Assembly (NCBI RefSeq): GCF_025148635.1
Contig: NZ_CP102269.1
Span: forward strand, 3,782,001-3,846,000
Direction: 5' to 3'
DNA from: Butyricimonas virosa
Lineage (GTDB): Bacteria > Bacteroidota > Bacteroidia > Bacteroidales > Marinifilaceae
Length of the DNA: 64,000 bases
Position numbers and translations under genes: made by a program. The notes under the pieces are model-generated. The model did not search any database. It had not been told where the DNA came from and was given only the letters and a program-made list of their open reading frames with translations. Shown here piece by piece: positions 23,690 through 33,726 of this stretch. Numbering within the stretch: the stretch's first letter is position 1; every line of letters begins with the position of its first letter.

Positions 23690-26350
23690 ATGAAAAGATG
23701 GATTACCCTAGGTATGGTAATACTATTAGTATTGCCATGCACTCAGACTTCATTCGCTTCTGCGAGAAAGAAAAAGACAGTGGCAACGGAAACGAAAAAA
23801 GAACCGACCAAACGGCAAAGTAAATATGATAAGTTGGTAAAGAATAAATCGTGTGAGACAGCCCGGGGGGAATTCGTGACCTTGCATAAGCTGGATGGGA
23901 AGGTTTATTTCGAGTTTCCAGTGAAATATCTGGGGCGGGAAATGTTACTAGCCTCGACGATTTCGGAGGCGAGTGATAATAACCTATGTGCTATCGGTTA
24001 TAAACCGAAAGATCCAATGCATATAAAATTCACGAAGACGGACAGCACGATTTTTATGCGGGAAGTGAATGTGTCCGCGACTTGTAACCCTCAAGAGGGG
24101 CATATGAGGGAAGTGATGGCAAGGAGTTTTATGGACCCGATTATCGGTTCATATAAAATCTATTGCTACACGAACGATAGTTCTGCTTTTTTGCTTGATA
24201 TGACCTCTTTGTTTACGGGTAATTCGGAGCGATTGGCACCGATTTCCAGTGGAGGTGGAATGGTTGAGATTACAGCCGTGTTTAATAGTGCGGGTTCTAT
24301 TTTGGATGGAATTAAGGCTTTTGATGATAACGTGACGGTAAAGTCGTATCTTTCCTATTCCGTGTCGGCCAAGATGATGGGGATGTTTATTGTGAAGAAA
24401 AACGAGCCTTTGACGGTGAAAGCAACCCGTACTTTGCTGTTGTTGCCGGAAGAGAAGATGCATCCACGGGTGAGTGATACCCGGATTGGGGTGTTTGTTA
24501 CGAATACGAAACAACATATTTCTACCGACGAGGACCGGATTCAGATTTACACGCTGGCCAATCGCTGGCGGGTGGATCCGAAAGATGTGGAGGCCTATAA
24601 ACGAGGTGAGCTGGTGGAACCCGTGAAACCGATCGTGTTTTATGTGGATGATGCTTTTCCTGCCATGTGGAAGGAACCCGTGCGGAAGGCTGCTTTGCGT
24701 TGGAATGTTGCTTTCGAGAAGATCGGGTTGAAGAACGTGATCCAGGTGCGGGATTTCCCGAAGGATGATCCGACTTTTGATCCGGATAATCTGAAATACT
24801 CTTGTATTCGTTATGTTCCGGCTGCGATCACGAATGCTATGGGGCCCTCGTGGACTGATCCGAGAACAGGTGAGATCATTAACGCGTCTGTCATTATTTT
24901 TAATGATGTAGTGAAGTTGGCCAATCAATGGCGTTTTTTACAAACTTCTCAAGTTGATCCGTCCGTGCGTACCAAGAAAATGCCGGATAATATTCTGGAA
25001 GAATCCATTGAATATATCGTGGCTCACGAGGTGGGGCATACTCTTGGGTTGATGCACAATATGTCGGCATCGGCAGCCTATCCGGTTGATTCGTTACGTT
25101 CTGCAAAGTTTACTCAAAAGTACGGGACGACACCTTCCATCATGGATTATGCCCGGTTTAATTACGTGGTGCAACCCGAAGATAAGGGTGTGAAGTTGAC
25201 CCCGCCTAATTTGGGTATTTATGACGAGTATGTGATTAAGTGGTTGTACTCGCCCCTGTACGGTCTTTCGGCTAAAGAGGAGCAAGCTATGTTGGAGAGT
25301 TGGATTGACGAACATGCAGGAGATCCCATATATCGTTATGGAAAGCAACAGGTGATTGCCCGTTACGATCCGAGTGCGCTGGAAGAGGATTTAGGGGACG
25401 ATGCTATTAAGGCCGGGGATTACGGGATCAAGAATCTGAAATATATCGTGGCCAACATGAATGATTGGTTTGTGGATGATACGGATGGCTCGCATCGTGA
25501 GAATCTGTATAACGAGCTGGGGAATCAGTATTACCGTTATTTGAAAAATGTCATGCATAATGTGGGGGGGATTTATCTGACGGAGGTGAAACCGGGTACT
25601 GCCGGAAAGACATTTCAATCCGTGCCGAAAGAATTGCAACGTAACTCTTTTGTGTGGGTGATCAAGCAATTGAAAAATAGTGATTGGTTACATAACACGG
25701 GATTGACTGATCAGTTCGGACTACGGGTTGCCTTGCCACCGATTGTGTGTTACTACACGGCAACGGAGTTGTTAGGAACGTATAAGAACGTGGTGTTGTC
25801 TGCTCACGTGTCTCAAGATCCCTACACGTTGAAGGCTTACTTTGATGATTTGTACAACCACGTGTGGGAGAATGCTATAAAGGGGCGTAAGCCGACTTCG
25901 GGGGAGAAGATATTACAACGTTTGGTGGTGGATCAGGCTGCTGACGTGATTACCAAGAAGAGTAAGCTGGTGAAGGTGCTAGCCGATCCGGACGAGGGGC
26001 TGGGAATGGAGAATGCGTTTATGCCGTCCGTGGATGAGATTGTAGCTTACGGTTTGGACCCGACCGGATTGGTGGGACAATACCAGAATGAGTTGCGGGA
26101 ATTGGAACAAGTTCATGGGAAGGGACTTGTGGCCAAGCAACTGACCTCTTTCGGACATGGTTATGATTGGCAGTACCGGGTGAATACCCGTACGATCGAT
26201 GATTCGAAAACGTATTTCTACGCTTATGCTTTACGTGTGAAGAATTTGTTGAACAGTAGATTGGCTTCGGCAGATTCCGATACGAAAGCACATTATCAGA
26301 CGATGCTTTATGCTTTGGACGAAGCGTTAAATGCTCTGAATAAAAAATAA
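23690..26350 (+). CDS. Zinc-dependent metalloprotease (DUF5117/DUF4953 type)
   Basis: An 886-residue exported protein with signal MKRWITLGMVILLVLPCTQTSFASA. A DUF5118/DUF5117-like region occupies about 35-290 (FVTLHKLDGKVYFEFPVKYLG). The metzincin-like catalytic motif is HEVGHTLGLMH at about 445, followed by a Met-turn candidate SIMDYARFNYV. This matches the DUF4953 zinc-protease family common in Bacteroidetes. The C-terminal 300 residues are helical. It lies 40 bp after FecR and ahead of the SusC1 locus, so the protease probably processes the protein or peptide that the SusC/D pair imports. A lipoprotein signal is absent; location is periplasm or exterior. Confidence 0.9.
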   Translation: MKRWITLGMVILLVLPCTQTSFASARKKKTVATETKKEPTKRQSKYDKLVKNKSCETARGEFVTLHKLDGKVYFEFPVKYLGREMLLASTISEASDNNLCAIGYKPKDPMHIKFTKTDSTIFMREVNVSATCNPQEGHMREVMARSFMDPIIGSYKIYCYTNDSSAFLLDMTSLFTGNSERLAPISSGGGMVEITAVFNSAGSILDGIKAFDDNVTVKSYLSYSVSAKMMGMFIVKKNEPLTVKATRTLLLLPEEKMHPRVSDTRIGVFVTNTKQHISTDEDRIQIYTLANRWRVDPKDVEAYKRGELVEPVKPIVFYVDDAFPAMWKEPVRKAALRWNVAFEKIGLKNVIQVRDFPKDDPTFDPDNLKYSCIRYVPAAITNAMGPSWTDPRTGEIINASVIIFNDVVKLANQWRFLQTSQVDPSVRTKKMPDNILEESIEYIVAHEVGHTLGLMHNMSASAAYPVDSLRSAKFTQKYGTTPSIMDYARFNYVVQPEDKGVKLTPPNLGIYDEYVIKWLYSPLYGLSAKEEQAMLESWIDEHAGDPIYRYGKQQVIARYDPSALEEDLGDDAIKAGDYGIKNLKYIVANMNDWFVDDTDGSHRENLYNELGNQYYRYLKNVMHNVGGIYLTEVKPGTAGKTFQSVPKELQRNSFVWVIKQLKNSDWLHNTGLTDQFGLRVALPPIVCYYTATELLGTYKNVVLSAHVSQDPYTLKAYFDDLYNHVWENAIKGRKPTSGEKILQRLVVDQAADVITKKSKLVKVLADPDEGLGMENAFMPSVDEIVAYGLDPTGLVGQYQNELRELEQVHGKGLVAKQLTSFGHGYDWQYRVNTRTIDDSKTYFYAYALRVKNLLNSRLASADSDTKAHYQTMLYALDEALNALNKK

Positions 26351-26358
26351 ATGTTACA

Positions 26359-26390
26359 AGCACTTAAAACCTTTTGGGGTTTTAAGTGCT
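26359..26390. terminator. Perfect 13-bp hairpin between protease and susC
   Basis: AGCACTTAAAACC (26359-26371) and GGTTTTAAGTGCT (26378-26390) are exactly complementary with a 6-base loop. It begins 9 bp after the protease stop. No T-tract follows, so it could attenuate or stabilise the message rather than end it. Confidence 0.55.
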
Positions 26391-26446
26391 GAAAAGATCT
26401 CGAAATGGTCTTCTATGTGTTTTTTACAAACCTAAACAAACTGAAA

Positions 26447-29400
26447 ATGGGAAAGAACTTGTCTATGAAACAGGCGAGCTATAGCCAATGGGCTACGAAA
26501 GTATGCATGTTGCTTGGTTGCTTGATTTTATTCAGCTTTTCGGGTTTTGGTGGCGGAACGTCACCTAAATTCGATGAGAAAACACCTTTGAATCTGAAAT
26601 TCGAGAAAGCCACGATGTTGCAGGTTTTGAATGCCTTGAAAAAGGAGACATCACTTGATTTCGTTTATAACCACGAGGAGATTCAGGGAATCCCTCTTAT
26701 TACTAAAGAATTTAAGAATGTGACGGTAAGGGAGATTCTGGATTACTGTTTGCAGAATACACCTTACACGTACACGCTTGTGAATGATGTTGTGATTATT
26801 AAAAAGCGCCAGGAAACGAAAACGGTTGACAAGGTGAGTATCACCGGAGATGTTAAGGATGCTGACGGTAACCCGCTACCGGGAGCCACGGTTCTGCTGA
26901 AAGGAACTTCTTTAGGAGTGGCCACGGATGCGACGGGTAAGTTTAAGCTGGAAATTCCCGCACAAAAGGAGATGATACTGATATTTAATTTTATCGGAAT
27001 GGCAAGCCAGACCATCACGGTGACGAAATCCGAGGAGTTGCATGTTGTTTTGAAGGAAGACACTCGTGAGTTGGAAGATGTCGTGGTTACCGGTTATTAC
27101 ACGCAGGCTAAAAATGCCTACACGGGGGAATTGACCACGGTGAAAGGGGAGGATTTGCTGAAAGTGTCCCCGACGAATCTGATTCAGGCGCTGGCCTCAT
27201 TGGTGCCGGGTTTACGGATTGTGGAAAATAACGAGCAGGGGTCCAATCCGAATGCGATTCCCGAGATTCTGATCCGGGGGGCGAATTCCATCATGACCGA
27301 GAATCAGGCGGACGTGAATACGCCTTTGATTATGCTGGATGGGGTTGAGATTTCGATACAGGAGTTGTATGACTTGGATATTTACGATATTGGGCAGGTG
27401 ACCGTGTTGAAGGATGCTTCTGCGGCGGTGTTGTACGGGGATAAAGCTGCCAGTGGCGTTATCTTGGTGGAGAGAACGAAAGTGACGGAATCCAAGCCTC
27501 GCTTGAGTTATAATTTCACGCCTAATTTCAGCTATCCGGATTTGACATCCTTGCGTTTGTGTAATGCAGAACAGAAGTTGGAACTGGAACGTTTGGCCGG
27601 GTTGTACGATGAAGTGAATGGGAGCCTTGATCCGGCGTATTACTACAAGTTGGATAATATCCGCCGGGGTGTTTACACGGATTGGCCATCCAAGCCTTTA
27701 CGCTGGGCTTTCTCGCACAATCATTCGGTGACGTTGACCGGTAGGGGAAACGGGATCGAGTACAGGGCAAGCGGGAGTTTCAGGGATGCCTATGGCGTGA
27801 TGAAAGGGGATAACCGTCGGAACTACGGGGTGAATTTTTCTTTCGCGTATCACTTAACGGATAAATTGACTTTTAATTACCGTTTTGCTTTCACGATGAC
27901 CGATAGCAAAGCAAGTCCTTACGGGGATTTCGGGAAATACACGAGACTGAACCCGTATAATCCGGTGTATGACGAATACGGGGAGTATATAAAACTCTAT
28001 TATTTTGATCCTTACCTTTCAAATGCCAATGATTCCCGGAATCAAGGAAATCCGTTGTACGATGCAACGTTGTCCAGTTTTAACAAGGGACGGAACAAGT
28101 CGTTTTCGAATTACTTGAGTATGCGGTGGGATATTAAAAAGGCATTTTTCATCACGGGTGATATTAACGTGAATATGAGTGATTCTTACACGAAGGTGTA
28201 CGTGTCACCGGATGATTCTTCGTTTGAAGGTAAGTTTTTAAACCAGAAAGGAACTTATTCTTTCACGCATAACGAGAGTACGAACTGGGCGGGAAAGATT
28301 GCGTTAAATTATCGTTTACCTCTGAATGAAACAGGTAACACGGTGTTGACCGTGAACGTGGGTACAGATTTTAAAATGGGGAATTCTTCTTCTATCACGA
28401 CGAAGGCGGAAGGATTTTTGAAAGATGGTATGACAGATATTAAATTTGCTTCTCAATATGCCTCTACCCGTCCGAGTGGTGGAGATAAGAAAACTAGAGA
28501 AGTCGGTTTTTACGGGACCGGTAGTTTCGAGTTGCTGGGACGTTATTTCCTGAACGGTTCCTATAAATCGGCCGGATCATCCCGTTTCGGGAGTGATCAT
28601 CGCTTTGCCCCGGTGTGGTCGGCAGGTATCGGATGGAACGTTGACAAAGAGAGTTTTATGGGTAACGTGAGTTGGTTGAATATGCTACGGTTGCGTTTTA
28701 GCGTGGGATCAACGGCTAACGTGACGTTCTCACCCTATCAGGCAATGACGACTTATAATTACACGACAGATCTGATTCATTACGCGGGAATCGGGGCGGT
28801 ACCGATCACGATGGGAAACCCGGATCTGAACTGGCAGATCACGATGAAATATAACTGGGGGTTGAGTGCCACGTTGTTTAATGAACGGATAAATATTGAT
28901 GCCAGTTATTACAAGAATAAAACGAAAGATGCTTTGATGCCGATTTCTTTACCTTGGTCCGTGGGAGTTTCCTCCGTGCAGGTGAATATGGGAAAATTGG
29001 AAAACTCCGGATGCGAGTTTGCGATCTCGGCGCACGTGATCAAGCAAAAAGGACTCTTCTGGATGGTCACGGTGAATGGCTCTCACACGATGGATAAGTT
29101 GACAAACGTGTCAACCGCCTTGAAGTCAATCGAGGTTGCCCAGTCTTTGGGGGCTCGTCCTTCGTTGATGTTCCAAGAGGGCGGTTCGCAGTTTGGTATT
29201 CATGCCATGCGTACGGCCGGGATTGATCCGGCATCGGGAAAAGAGATTTTTATTAATAGCAAAGGCGAGTACACGTTTGATTACGACAAGGATGAACGGG
29301 TAGAGGTTGGAAATTCGAATCCGATTCTGGAGGGAAGTATTTTTTCCAGTTTATCGTACAAGGGGTTCACGCTGAATATAACTACCGGTTATAAATTCGG

Positions 29401-29776
29401 GGGTGATGCTTACAATAACACGTTGGCCGACAAGGTGGAGAACATAAATCCGTGGGAAAACGTGGATCGCCGGGCATTTACCGATCGGTGGAAAGAACCG
29501 GGTGATTTGAAACGTTTTCTGGGTATCCCGGAAAGTAAAAGTGATAACAAGCGGTATTCAGAGCGTTTCGTTGAACGGGATAATTTGTTCGAGATCCGGA
29601 ACATATCGATTAACTATGAATTTAAACCGGAATGGTTGAAGAGATTTGGGGTTAAACGGTTGAATGTCGGGTTCGGGATGAATGATATAGCCCGTTTTTC
29701 TTCTATGAAGTTGGAACGGGGAACTTCTTATCCTTTTGAGAGGAGTTTTAACATTACTTTCAGACCGACTTTTTAG
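26447..29776 (+). CDS. SusC/RagA TonB-dependent receptor with STN domain (locus 1)
   Basis: About 1109 residues from the ATG at 26447 (another ATG at 26465 is possible). Order: signal helix (TKVCMLLGCLILFSFSG), STN secretin/TonB signalling domain (LNLKFEKATMLQVLNALKKE to VVIIKKRQ), CarboxypepD_reg-like domain (ISGDV-type start ITGDVKDADGNPLPGATVLLKG), TonB-like box region LEDVVVTGYYTQ, plug (IPEILIRGANS, VLKDASAAVLYGDKAASGVILV) and a 22-strand barrel ending RSFNITFRPTF. The STN domain links it to the FecR at 22489. Its locus-2 paralogue at 34712 is colinear over the whole plug and barrel but lacks STN. The import substrate is not a recognisable glycan because no glycosidase is present. Confidence 0.92.
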   Translation: MGKNLSMKQASYSQWATKVCMLLGCLILFSFSGFGGGTSPKFDEKTPLNLKFEKATMLQVLNALKKETSLDFVYNHEEIQGIPLITKEFKNVTVREILDYCLQNTPYTYTLVNDVVIIKKRQETKTVDKVSITGDVKDADGNPLPGATVLLKGTSLGVATDATGKFKLEIPAQKEMILIFNFIGMASQTITVTKSEELHVVLKEDTRELEDVVVTGYYTQAKNAYTGELTTVKGEDLLKVSPTNLIQALASLVPGLRIVENNEQGSNPNAIPEILIRGANSIMTENQADVNTPLIMLDGVEISIQELYDLDIYDIGQVTVLKDASAAVLYGDKAASGVILVERTKVTESKPRLSYNFTPNFSYPDLTSLRLCNAEQKLELERLAGLYDEVNGSLDPAYYYKLDNIRRGVYTDWPSKPLRWAFSHNHSVTLTGRGNGIEYRASGSFRDAYGVMKGDNRRNYGVNFSFAYHLTDKLTFNYRFAFTMTDSKASPYGDFGKYTRLNPYNPVYDEYGEYIKLYYFDPYLSNANDSRNQGNPLYDATLSSFNKGRNKSFSNYLSMRWDIKKAFFITGDINVNMSDSYTKVYVSPDDSSFEGKFLNQKGTYSFTHNESTNWAGKIALNYRLPLNETGNTVLTVNVGTDFKMGNSSSITTKAEGFLKDGMTDIKFASQYASTRPSGGDKKTREVGFYGTGSFELLGRYFLNGSYKSAGSSRFGSDHRFAPVWSAGIGWNVDKESFMGNVSWLNMLRLRFSVGSTANVTFSPYQAMTTYNYTTDLIHYAGIGAVPITMGNPDLNWQITMKYNWGLSATLFNERINIDASYYKNKTKDALMPISLPWSVGVSSVQVNMGKLENSGCEFAISAHVIKQKGLFWMVTVNGSHTMDKLTNVSTALKSIEVAQSLGARPSLMFQEGGSQFGIHAMRTAGIDPASGKEIFINSKGEYTFDYDKDERVEVGNSNPILEGSIFSSLSYKGFTLNITTGYKFGGDAYNNTLADKVENINPWENVDRRAFTDRWKEPGDLKRFLGIPESKSDNKRYSERFVERDNLFEIRNISINYEFKPEWLKRFGVKRLNVGFGMNDIARFSSMKLERGTSYPFERSFNITFRPTF

Positions 29777-29798
29777 TAAACAGTAAATTGAAACGAGT

Positions 29799-31253
29799 AT
29801 GAAAAAGATAATAATTCTACTGTGTATACCATTCTTCTTTCTCCGGTGCGATAGTTTTTTGGATGTGAATCCGGATTCGGAAGTGGTGAATGACGATATG
29901 TTCAATTCGGCAAGCGGTGTTGAGGATGCCCTCTATGGCGTGTACATGACGATGGTAACAAAGGATATGTATGGACGACTGATGTCCACGACGATACCGG
30001 AGATTCTGGCACAGAATTTCACTTCGACTTATCAGTACTTGCCTTATTTGGGGCGTTTCGAGTACGAGCGGAGTGAAACGAGAAATATGTATAAGAATAT
30101 CTGGAAGACCAGTTATCTGGCGATTAGTTATTTGAATAATATTATAAATAATCTGGAAAGTAAGAGCGAGAAGGATTTCCGGCATTACAATTTATACATG
30201 GGGGAGGCCTTGGGATTAAGGGCGGTTATTCATTTTGATTTACTGCGCTTTTTTGCCGTACACGTGACTTCTACCGATGAAGTGGCAAAAGCGAGAGCTA
30301 TTCCCTACGTGACGGAGTATGATTTTAAGGTGACACCTTATTCTTCGGTGGAGGAAATTTACTCGAAAGTGATAGCCGAGCTTAAAAGAGCGGAGGCGTA
30401 TTTGTCGGAGGATGAGGTTCTGATGCCTGCCGAACGGGTGGGAAATGAAAAGGGATTTACCGGGGCCCGTGTGTTACATTTCAATTTATACGGGGCGCAG
30501 GCTACTCTGGCACGGGTTTACTGGATGAAGGGTGATCTGGATAGTGCCCGGATTTACGCGGACAAGGTGATTCGGTCCAATAAGTTCCGTTTCGCTAGTA
30601 AGACGTCCTTGAATACATTCATGCAGAAAACGGTGTCGATGGAGGAAACAATATGGGGGCTGTACAACGCGGAAGTCTATTCCGACTGGCTGACCCAGCA
30701 CGTGCGGAGGCAGGGATTGGGTGATCTGACCACGGATTTTAAAAGTATCTATGCTTATGAAGGGCCTACCGGAAAGAAGGATTACCGTTTGGATAATTGG
30801 TTTGGGACATACAATAGGAGCGGAACTCCGGTGGATATATTGGTGAAAGTGATGGGAAATGTATCCGATACGACTTCTCTCACGACGAGTTATAACGGGG
30901 GGCCTTATCTGGGAACAAGTATGATTCGAATTCCGGAAATGTATTATATTATGTCAGAGGCTCTGCTTGCAACCGGAAATGCAGAAGGAGCGATGGAATA
31001 TCTGGATGCGGTGGTTGATGCCCGAGGGATGGAGAAATTTGCGGACCGGACTCCTCTTGTCGATATTACGCTGAGTGATATTATGGCGGAACGCCGAAAG
31101 GAATTTATCGGGGAGGGACAATGGTGGTTCTGTCTGAAGAGATTGAACAGTCCCGTGAAATTGAGTGGGGCGACCGGGGCCACCATTCCCGGCAGTGATA
31201 AGATATATGTTCTGCCGTTGCCCGTGGAAGAGGAAGATTATCGTCCTGAATAA
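29799..31253 (+). CDS. SusD/RagB lipoprotein (locus 1)
   Basis: A 484-residue surface lipoprotein (signal KKIIILLCIPFFFLRC). SusD features: CDSFLDVNPDSEVVNDDMFNSASGVEDALYGVY at the N-terminus, TPR-type helices (ARVYWMKGDLDSARIYADKVI) and the C-terminal IRIPEMYYIMSEALLATGN and AERRKEFIGEGQWWFCLKRL. It forms the lid of the SusC1 channel and captures substrate. The spacing to SusC1 is 22 bp. Confidence 0.93.
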   Translation: MKKIIILLCIPFFFLRCDSFLDVNPDSEVVNDDMFNSASGVEDALYGVYMTMVTKDMYGRLMSTTIPEILAQNFTSTYQYLPYLGRFEYERSETRNMYKNIWKTSYLAISYLNNIINNLESKSEKDFRHYNLYMGEALGLRAVIHFDLLRFFAVHVTSTDEVAKARAIPYVTEYDFKVTPYSSVEEIYSKVIAELKRAEAYLSEDEVLMPAERVGNEKGFTGARVLHFNLYGAQATLARVYWMKGDLDSARIYADKVIRSNKFRFASKTSLNTFMQKTVSMEETIWGLYNAEVYSDWLTQHVRRQGLGDLTTDFKSIYAYEGPTGKKDYRLDNWFGTYNRSGTPVDILVKVMGNVSDTTSLTTSYNGGPYLGTSMIRIPEMYYIMSEALLATGNAEGAMEYLDAVVDARGMEKFADRTPLVDITLSDIMAERRKEFIGEGQWWFCLKRLNSPVKLSGATGATIPGSDKIYVLPLPVEEEDYRPE

Positions 31254-31269
31254 TTAAAATAAGAATGTT

Positions 31270-32052
31270 ATGAGAAATAAATATCTACTATATATCGGAA
31301 TATTCCTCTGCATGGGAATATGGGCGTGTAGCAATGATGCCGTGTACTATGACGTGAATCAGAAAAGATCCATTTATTTCACTTGGGATCGTTATAATTC
31401 TGTCACGAAAACAGCAAGTGACACCGTGTTTTTCAGTTTCGCCTTGTACAACGAGACCGAGTACGAGTATCGAGTTCCGATCAAGGTGGCCGGAATGCCG
31501 CTTGGCGAGGAATTGACTTACGAGGTGGAAGTTGTCGCGGATTCTTCAACGGCTAAGTATGACAAGCATTTTAAATTCGGGAAACTGGTGATCCCGAAAA
31601 ATGAGATTGAAGGGTATCTGTCTATTATTTTGGATCGTACGGAGGATATTATGGATCATCCGGTCATACTCTATCTCAAGTTTAAGGAGAATGATTATTT
31701 CAAACCGATTGCTAATAATTACTATCGTTTGTCGGTCGTGGATGGTGCTTTGCCCGAACCGCAATGGTGGGCTCCCAATTTCTTGGGGGTGTATGCCCGG
31801 AACAATGATCGCCTTTACCGGAAGATGCTAGAATATTTTTGGCAACTGGAAGAGTTGAAACCTATCTTTTATAAAGAGAAAGTGGAAGAATACGGGTTAT
31901 ACTTGGAGTATGCCAAGGCGGGATTCTATCAGGTGAAGGGTAATATTATTTGGATAAATTACGTGTTTAAGCCTGCTTACGATTTCTATACTGACCCAGC
32001 GAACACGTATGAAGGGTTTGATATGGTGAATCCGGATCGGTTTATCCGCTAA
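31270..32052 (+). CDS. DUF4843 lipoprotein (locus 1)
   Basis: A 260-residue lipoprotein (signal LLYIGIFLCMGIWAC). The family pattern is RSIYFTWDRY, SDTVFFSFAL, YRVPIKVAGMP and STAKYDKHFKFGKLVIPKNEIEGYLSIILDRT, a Calx-beta-like fold without known activity. DUF4843 proteins routinely follow SusD in this kind of Bacteroidales locus and probably assist capture on the cell surface. It lies 16 bp after SusD and 28 bp before the PKD gene. Confidence 0.85.
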   Translation: MRNKYLLYIGIFLCMGIWACSNDAVYYDVNQKRSIYFTWDRYNSVTKTASDTVFFSFALYNETEYEYRVPIKVAGMPLGEELTYEVEVVADSSTAKYDKHFKFGKLVIPKNEIEGYLSIILDRTEDIMDHPVILYLKFKENDYFKPIANNYYRLSVVDGALPEPQWWAPNFLGVYARNNDRLYRKMLEYFWQLEELKPIFYKEKVEEYGLYLEYAKAGFYQVKGNIIWINYVFKPAYDFYTDPANTYEGFDMVNPDRFIR

Positions 32053-32080
32053 AAGAGAATTTAAAATTAAATGGTAAGTT

Positions 32081-33502
32081 ATGAAAATGAAGTTATATAT
32101 AATCATGCTGTTTTGCCTCATGGTGGGGATGTATTCCTGCTATGATGATGATACGACTTCCGGGAGGAAAGAGGTGTCGTTACTGACAATTACCGCTGCT
32201 CATGACACGCTTACGACCTCTTTCGGGGAGGAGCTTGTGGTGAATCACTTGAAAATAGAGCAGTCCGGGGAGGAATTGCCTTTAACTTACGAGTGGGCGT
32301 ACGGGGATCTGGATATTTCCGGGGGAGCCGTGAAACCTTACCCGATTAAAGACACGCTTCACGTGGTATCGACAGATCCGGAGCTTAAATATGCTTTTCG
32401 GGAATTGGGTACGTTTGCCTTGCGTTTGAAGGTGGATAACGGTGAAACGACAATATTCAAGTTCTTTATTCTTCAGATAGATACCGAATTTTCCGAGGGA
32501 ATTACTATTTTGAGCCGGGATGATGCCGGGAAAGGAAGGCTTTCTTTTATGAAGACGTTGACTAAAGAGGAGATCAGTGGGGGAAAGGTACCGACTTTCC
32601 GTACGGATATAATGGAAATAGCTAATCCCGGAATGGAGTTGGAGAATGTGACAGACATGATTCAGCAGGGAGGGCGCTTGATGGTTAGTTCGGGAAGTAA
32701 CGGTAGAATTTACAATATGGATTCCCGTTCTTTTGATATCGAAACTGCGACCTCTTTTGCTGGTAAGTTTCCGGGGGCCAATATTCAGCAATTCGTCGCT
32801 ATATCGGCATATAGTAATATGCACGTACTTTCGGAAAATAAGAGAGCTTATGTTTACGAGACGGACGTGGATGAATTGTTGGTATTGGATGCTTTTGACG
32901 GTTTGGAAGTGGATGCCGGGGTATCTCATAGTAAACCGGTGTTTATAAATTATGGAACTTCAACTATGTATGCCCCTAGTACGTCCTCAGGTGCGGTGAA
33001 TAGTGGGACGATTTTTACGAATTATGACATCGTTAATGCTTGTTTTATCAACACTTATCTGTATGTATTCTCCACAGATAAGAATGATCCGTTGCATATT
33101 TATATACCTCGAACATCAGCCTCATTTGCCAAACCTACCGCAGCGAATACGGTGGATTATCAAAGTTCGCAGCCCATTGGCATGGATCGTAATTCAATGA
33201 CTGTGGGTACAAAGGTGTATAATTGTATCTATTACACGTACAATAATGAAATATATCGTTGGGACCCCGGGCGGCAGTTGCCAACAACTCCTTCTATCAC
33301 TGTCCCGACAGGTATGGAAATAACGACTATTGCTGTCGATCCGGATCAAAAATTACTTTATGTCGGGTTGTACGAATCAGGTAGTACGAAGGAATTGAAA
33401 GGATGTTTGTATATTTATGATGCAGATAGCGGGGAATTGCTTGAAACATATGATAATATTGCGGACAGGCCGGTTCGTGTGATTTATAAAGAACGTGTAT
33501 AG
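32081..33502 (+). CDS. PKD-like family lipoprotein (locus 1)
   Basis: A 473-residue lipoprotein (signal LYIIMLFCLMVGMYSC). Residues 40-130 resemble two PKD-type beta-sandwich modules (LPLTYEWAYGDLDIS, YAFRELGTFALRLKVDNGETTIFKFF). The remainder resembles a beta-propeller (GRIYNMDSRSFDIE, KLLYVGLYESGSTKELKGCLYIYD). It is the last gene of locus 1, ahead of a terminator. Likely a surface accessory binding protein. The locus-2 copy at 40045-41457 is colinear with it. Confidence 0.85.
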   Translation: MKMKLYIIMLFCLMVGMYSCYDDDTTSGRKEVSLLTITAAHDTLTTSFGEELVVNHLKIEQSGEELPLTYEWAYGDLDISGGAVKPYPIKDTLHVVSTDPELKYAFRELGTFALRLKVDNGETTIFKFFILQIDTEFSEGITILSRDDAGKGRLSFMKTLTKEEISGGKVPTFRTDIMEIANPGMELENVTDMIQQGGRLMVSSGSNGRIYNMDSRSFDIETATSFAGKFPGANIQQFVAISAYSNMHVLSENKRAYVYETDVDELLVLDAFDGLEVDAGVSHSKPVFINYGTSTMYAPSTSSGAVNSGTIFTNYDIVNACFINTYLYVFSTDKNDPLHIYIPRTSASFAKPTAANTVDYQSSQPIGMDRNSMTVGTKVYNCIYYTYNNEIYRWDPGRQLPTTPSITVPTGMEITTIAVDPDQKLLYVGLYESGSTKELKGCLYIYDADSGELLETYDNIADRPVRVIYKERV

Positions 33503-33532
33503 CGTAAATGTTTGTGTGAAATGATTCATGAA

Positions 33533-33569
33533 AAATCGTGTAAAGGCTCTGTTAGCCTTTACACGATTT
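33533..33569 (+). terminator. 16-bp perfect hairpin ending locus 1
   Basis: AAATCGTGTAAAGGCT (33533-33548), a 5-base loop, and AGCCTTTACACGATTT (33554-33569). It lies about 30 bp after the PKD stop. Only a short T-stretch follows, but the stem is strong. Confidence 0.7.
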
Positions 33570-33624
33570 ATGACATAAATAATATCTCGTCATATGAATG
33601 AAGGTAAATCATTTCGGTCTCTAT

Positions 33625-33659
33625 TTTGTTGTGAATAAGAAGTATTTTGTGTATTTTTG
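33625..33659 (+). promoter_or_regulatory. Candidate promoter of the ECF sigma gene
   Basis: TTTG at 33625-33628, a 23-base spacer and TATTTTTG at 33652-33659, upstream of the sigma start at 33727. Confidence 0.35.
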
Positions 33660-33726
33660 AAATAGTGTTGTCCGAGAAGATGATACTTTGTAAGCGGGAA
33701 ACCGAATGTTTATTCGTATAAAGTGC

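Noticed and set aside
24149..24928. 259-residue frame on the minus strand
   Set aside because: Antisense to the metalloprotease, rich in His/Arg/Asn, no domain, no start signal; a shadow of the real gene.
32282..32929. 215-residue minus-strand frame
   Set aside because: Antisense to the PKD-like gene; no motif and unlikely codon pattern.
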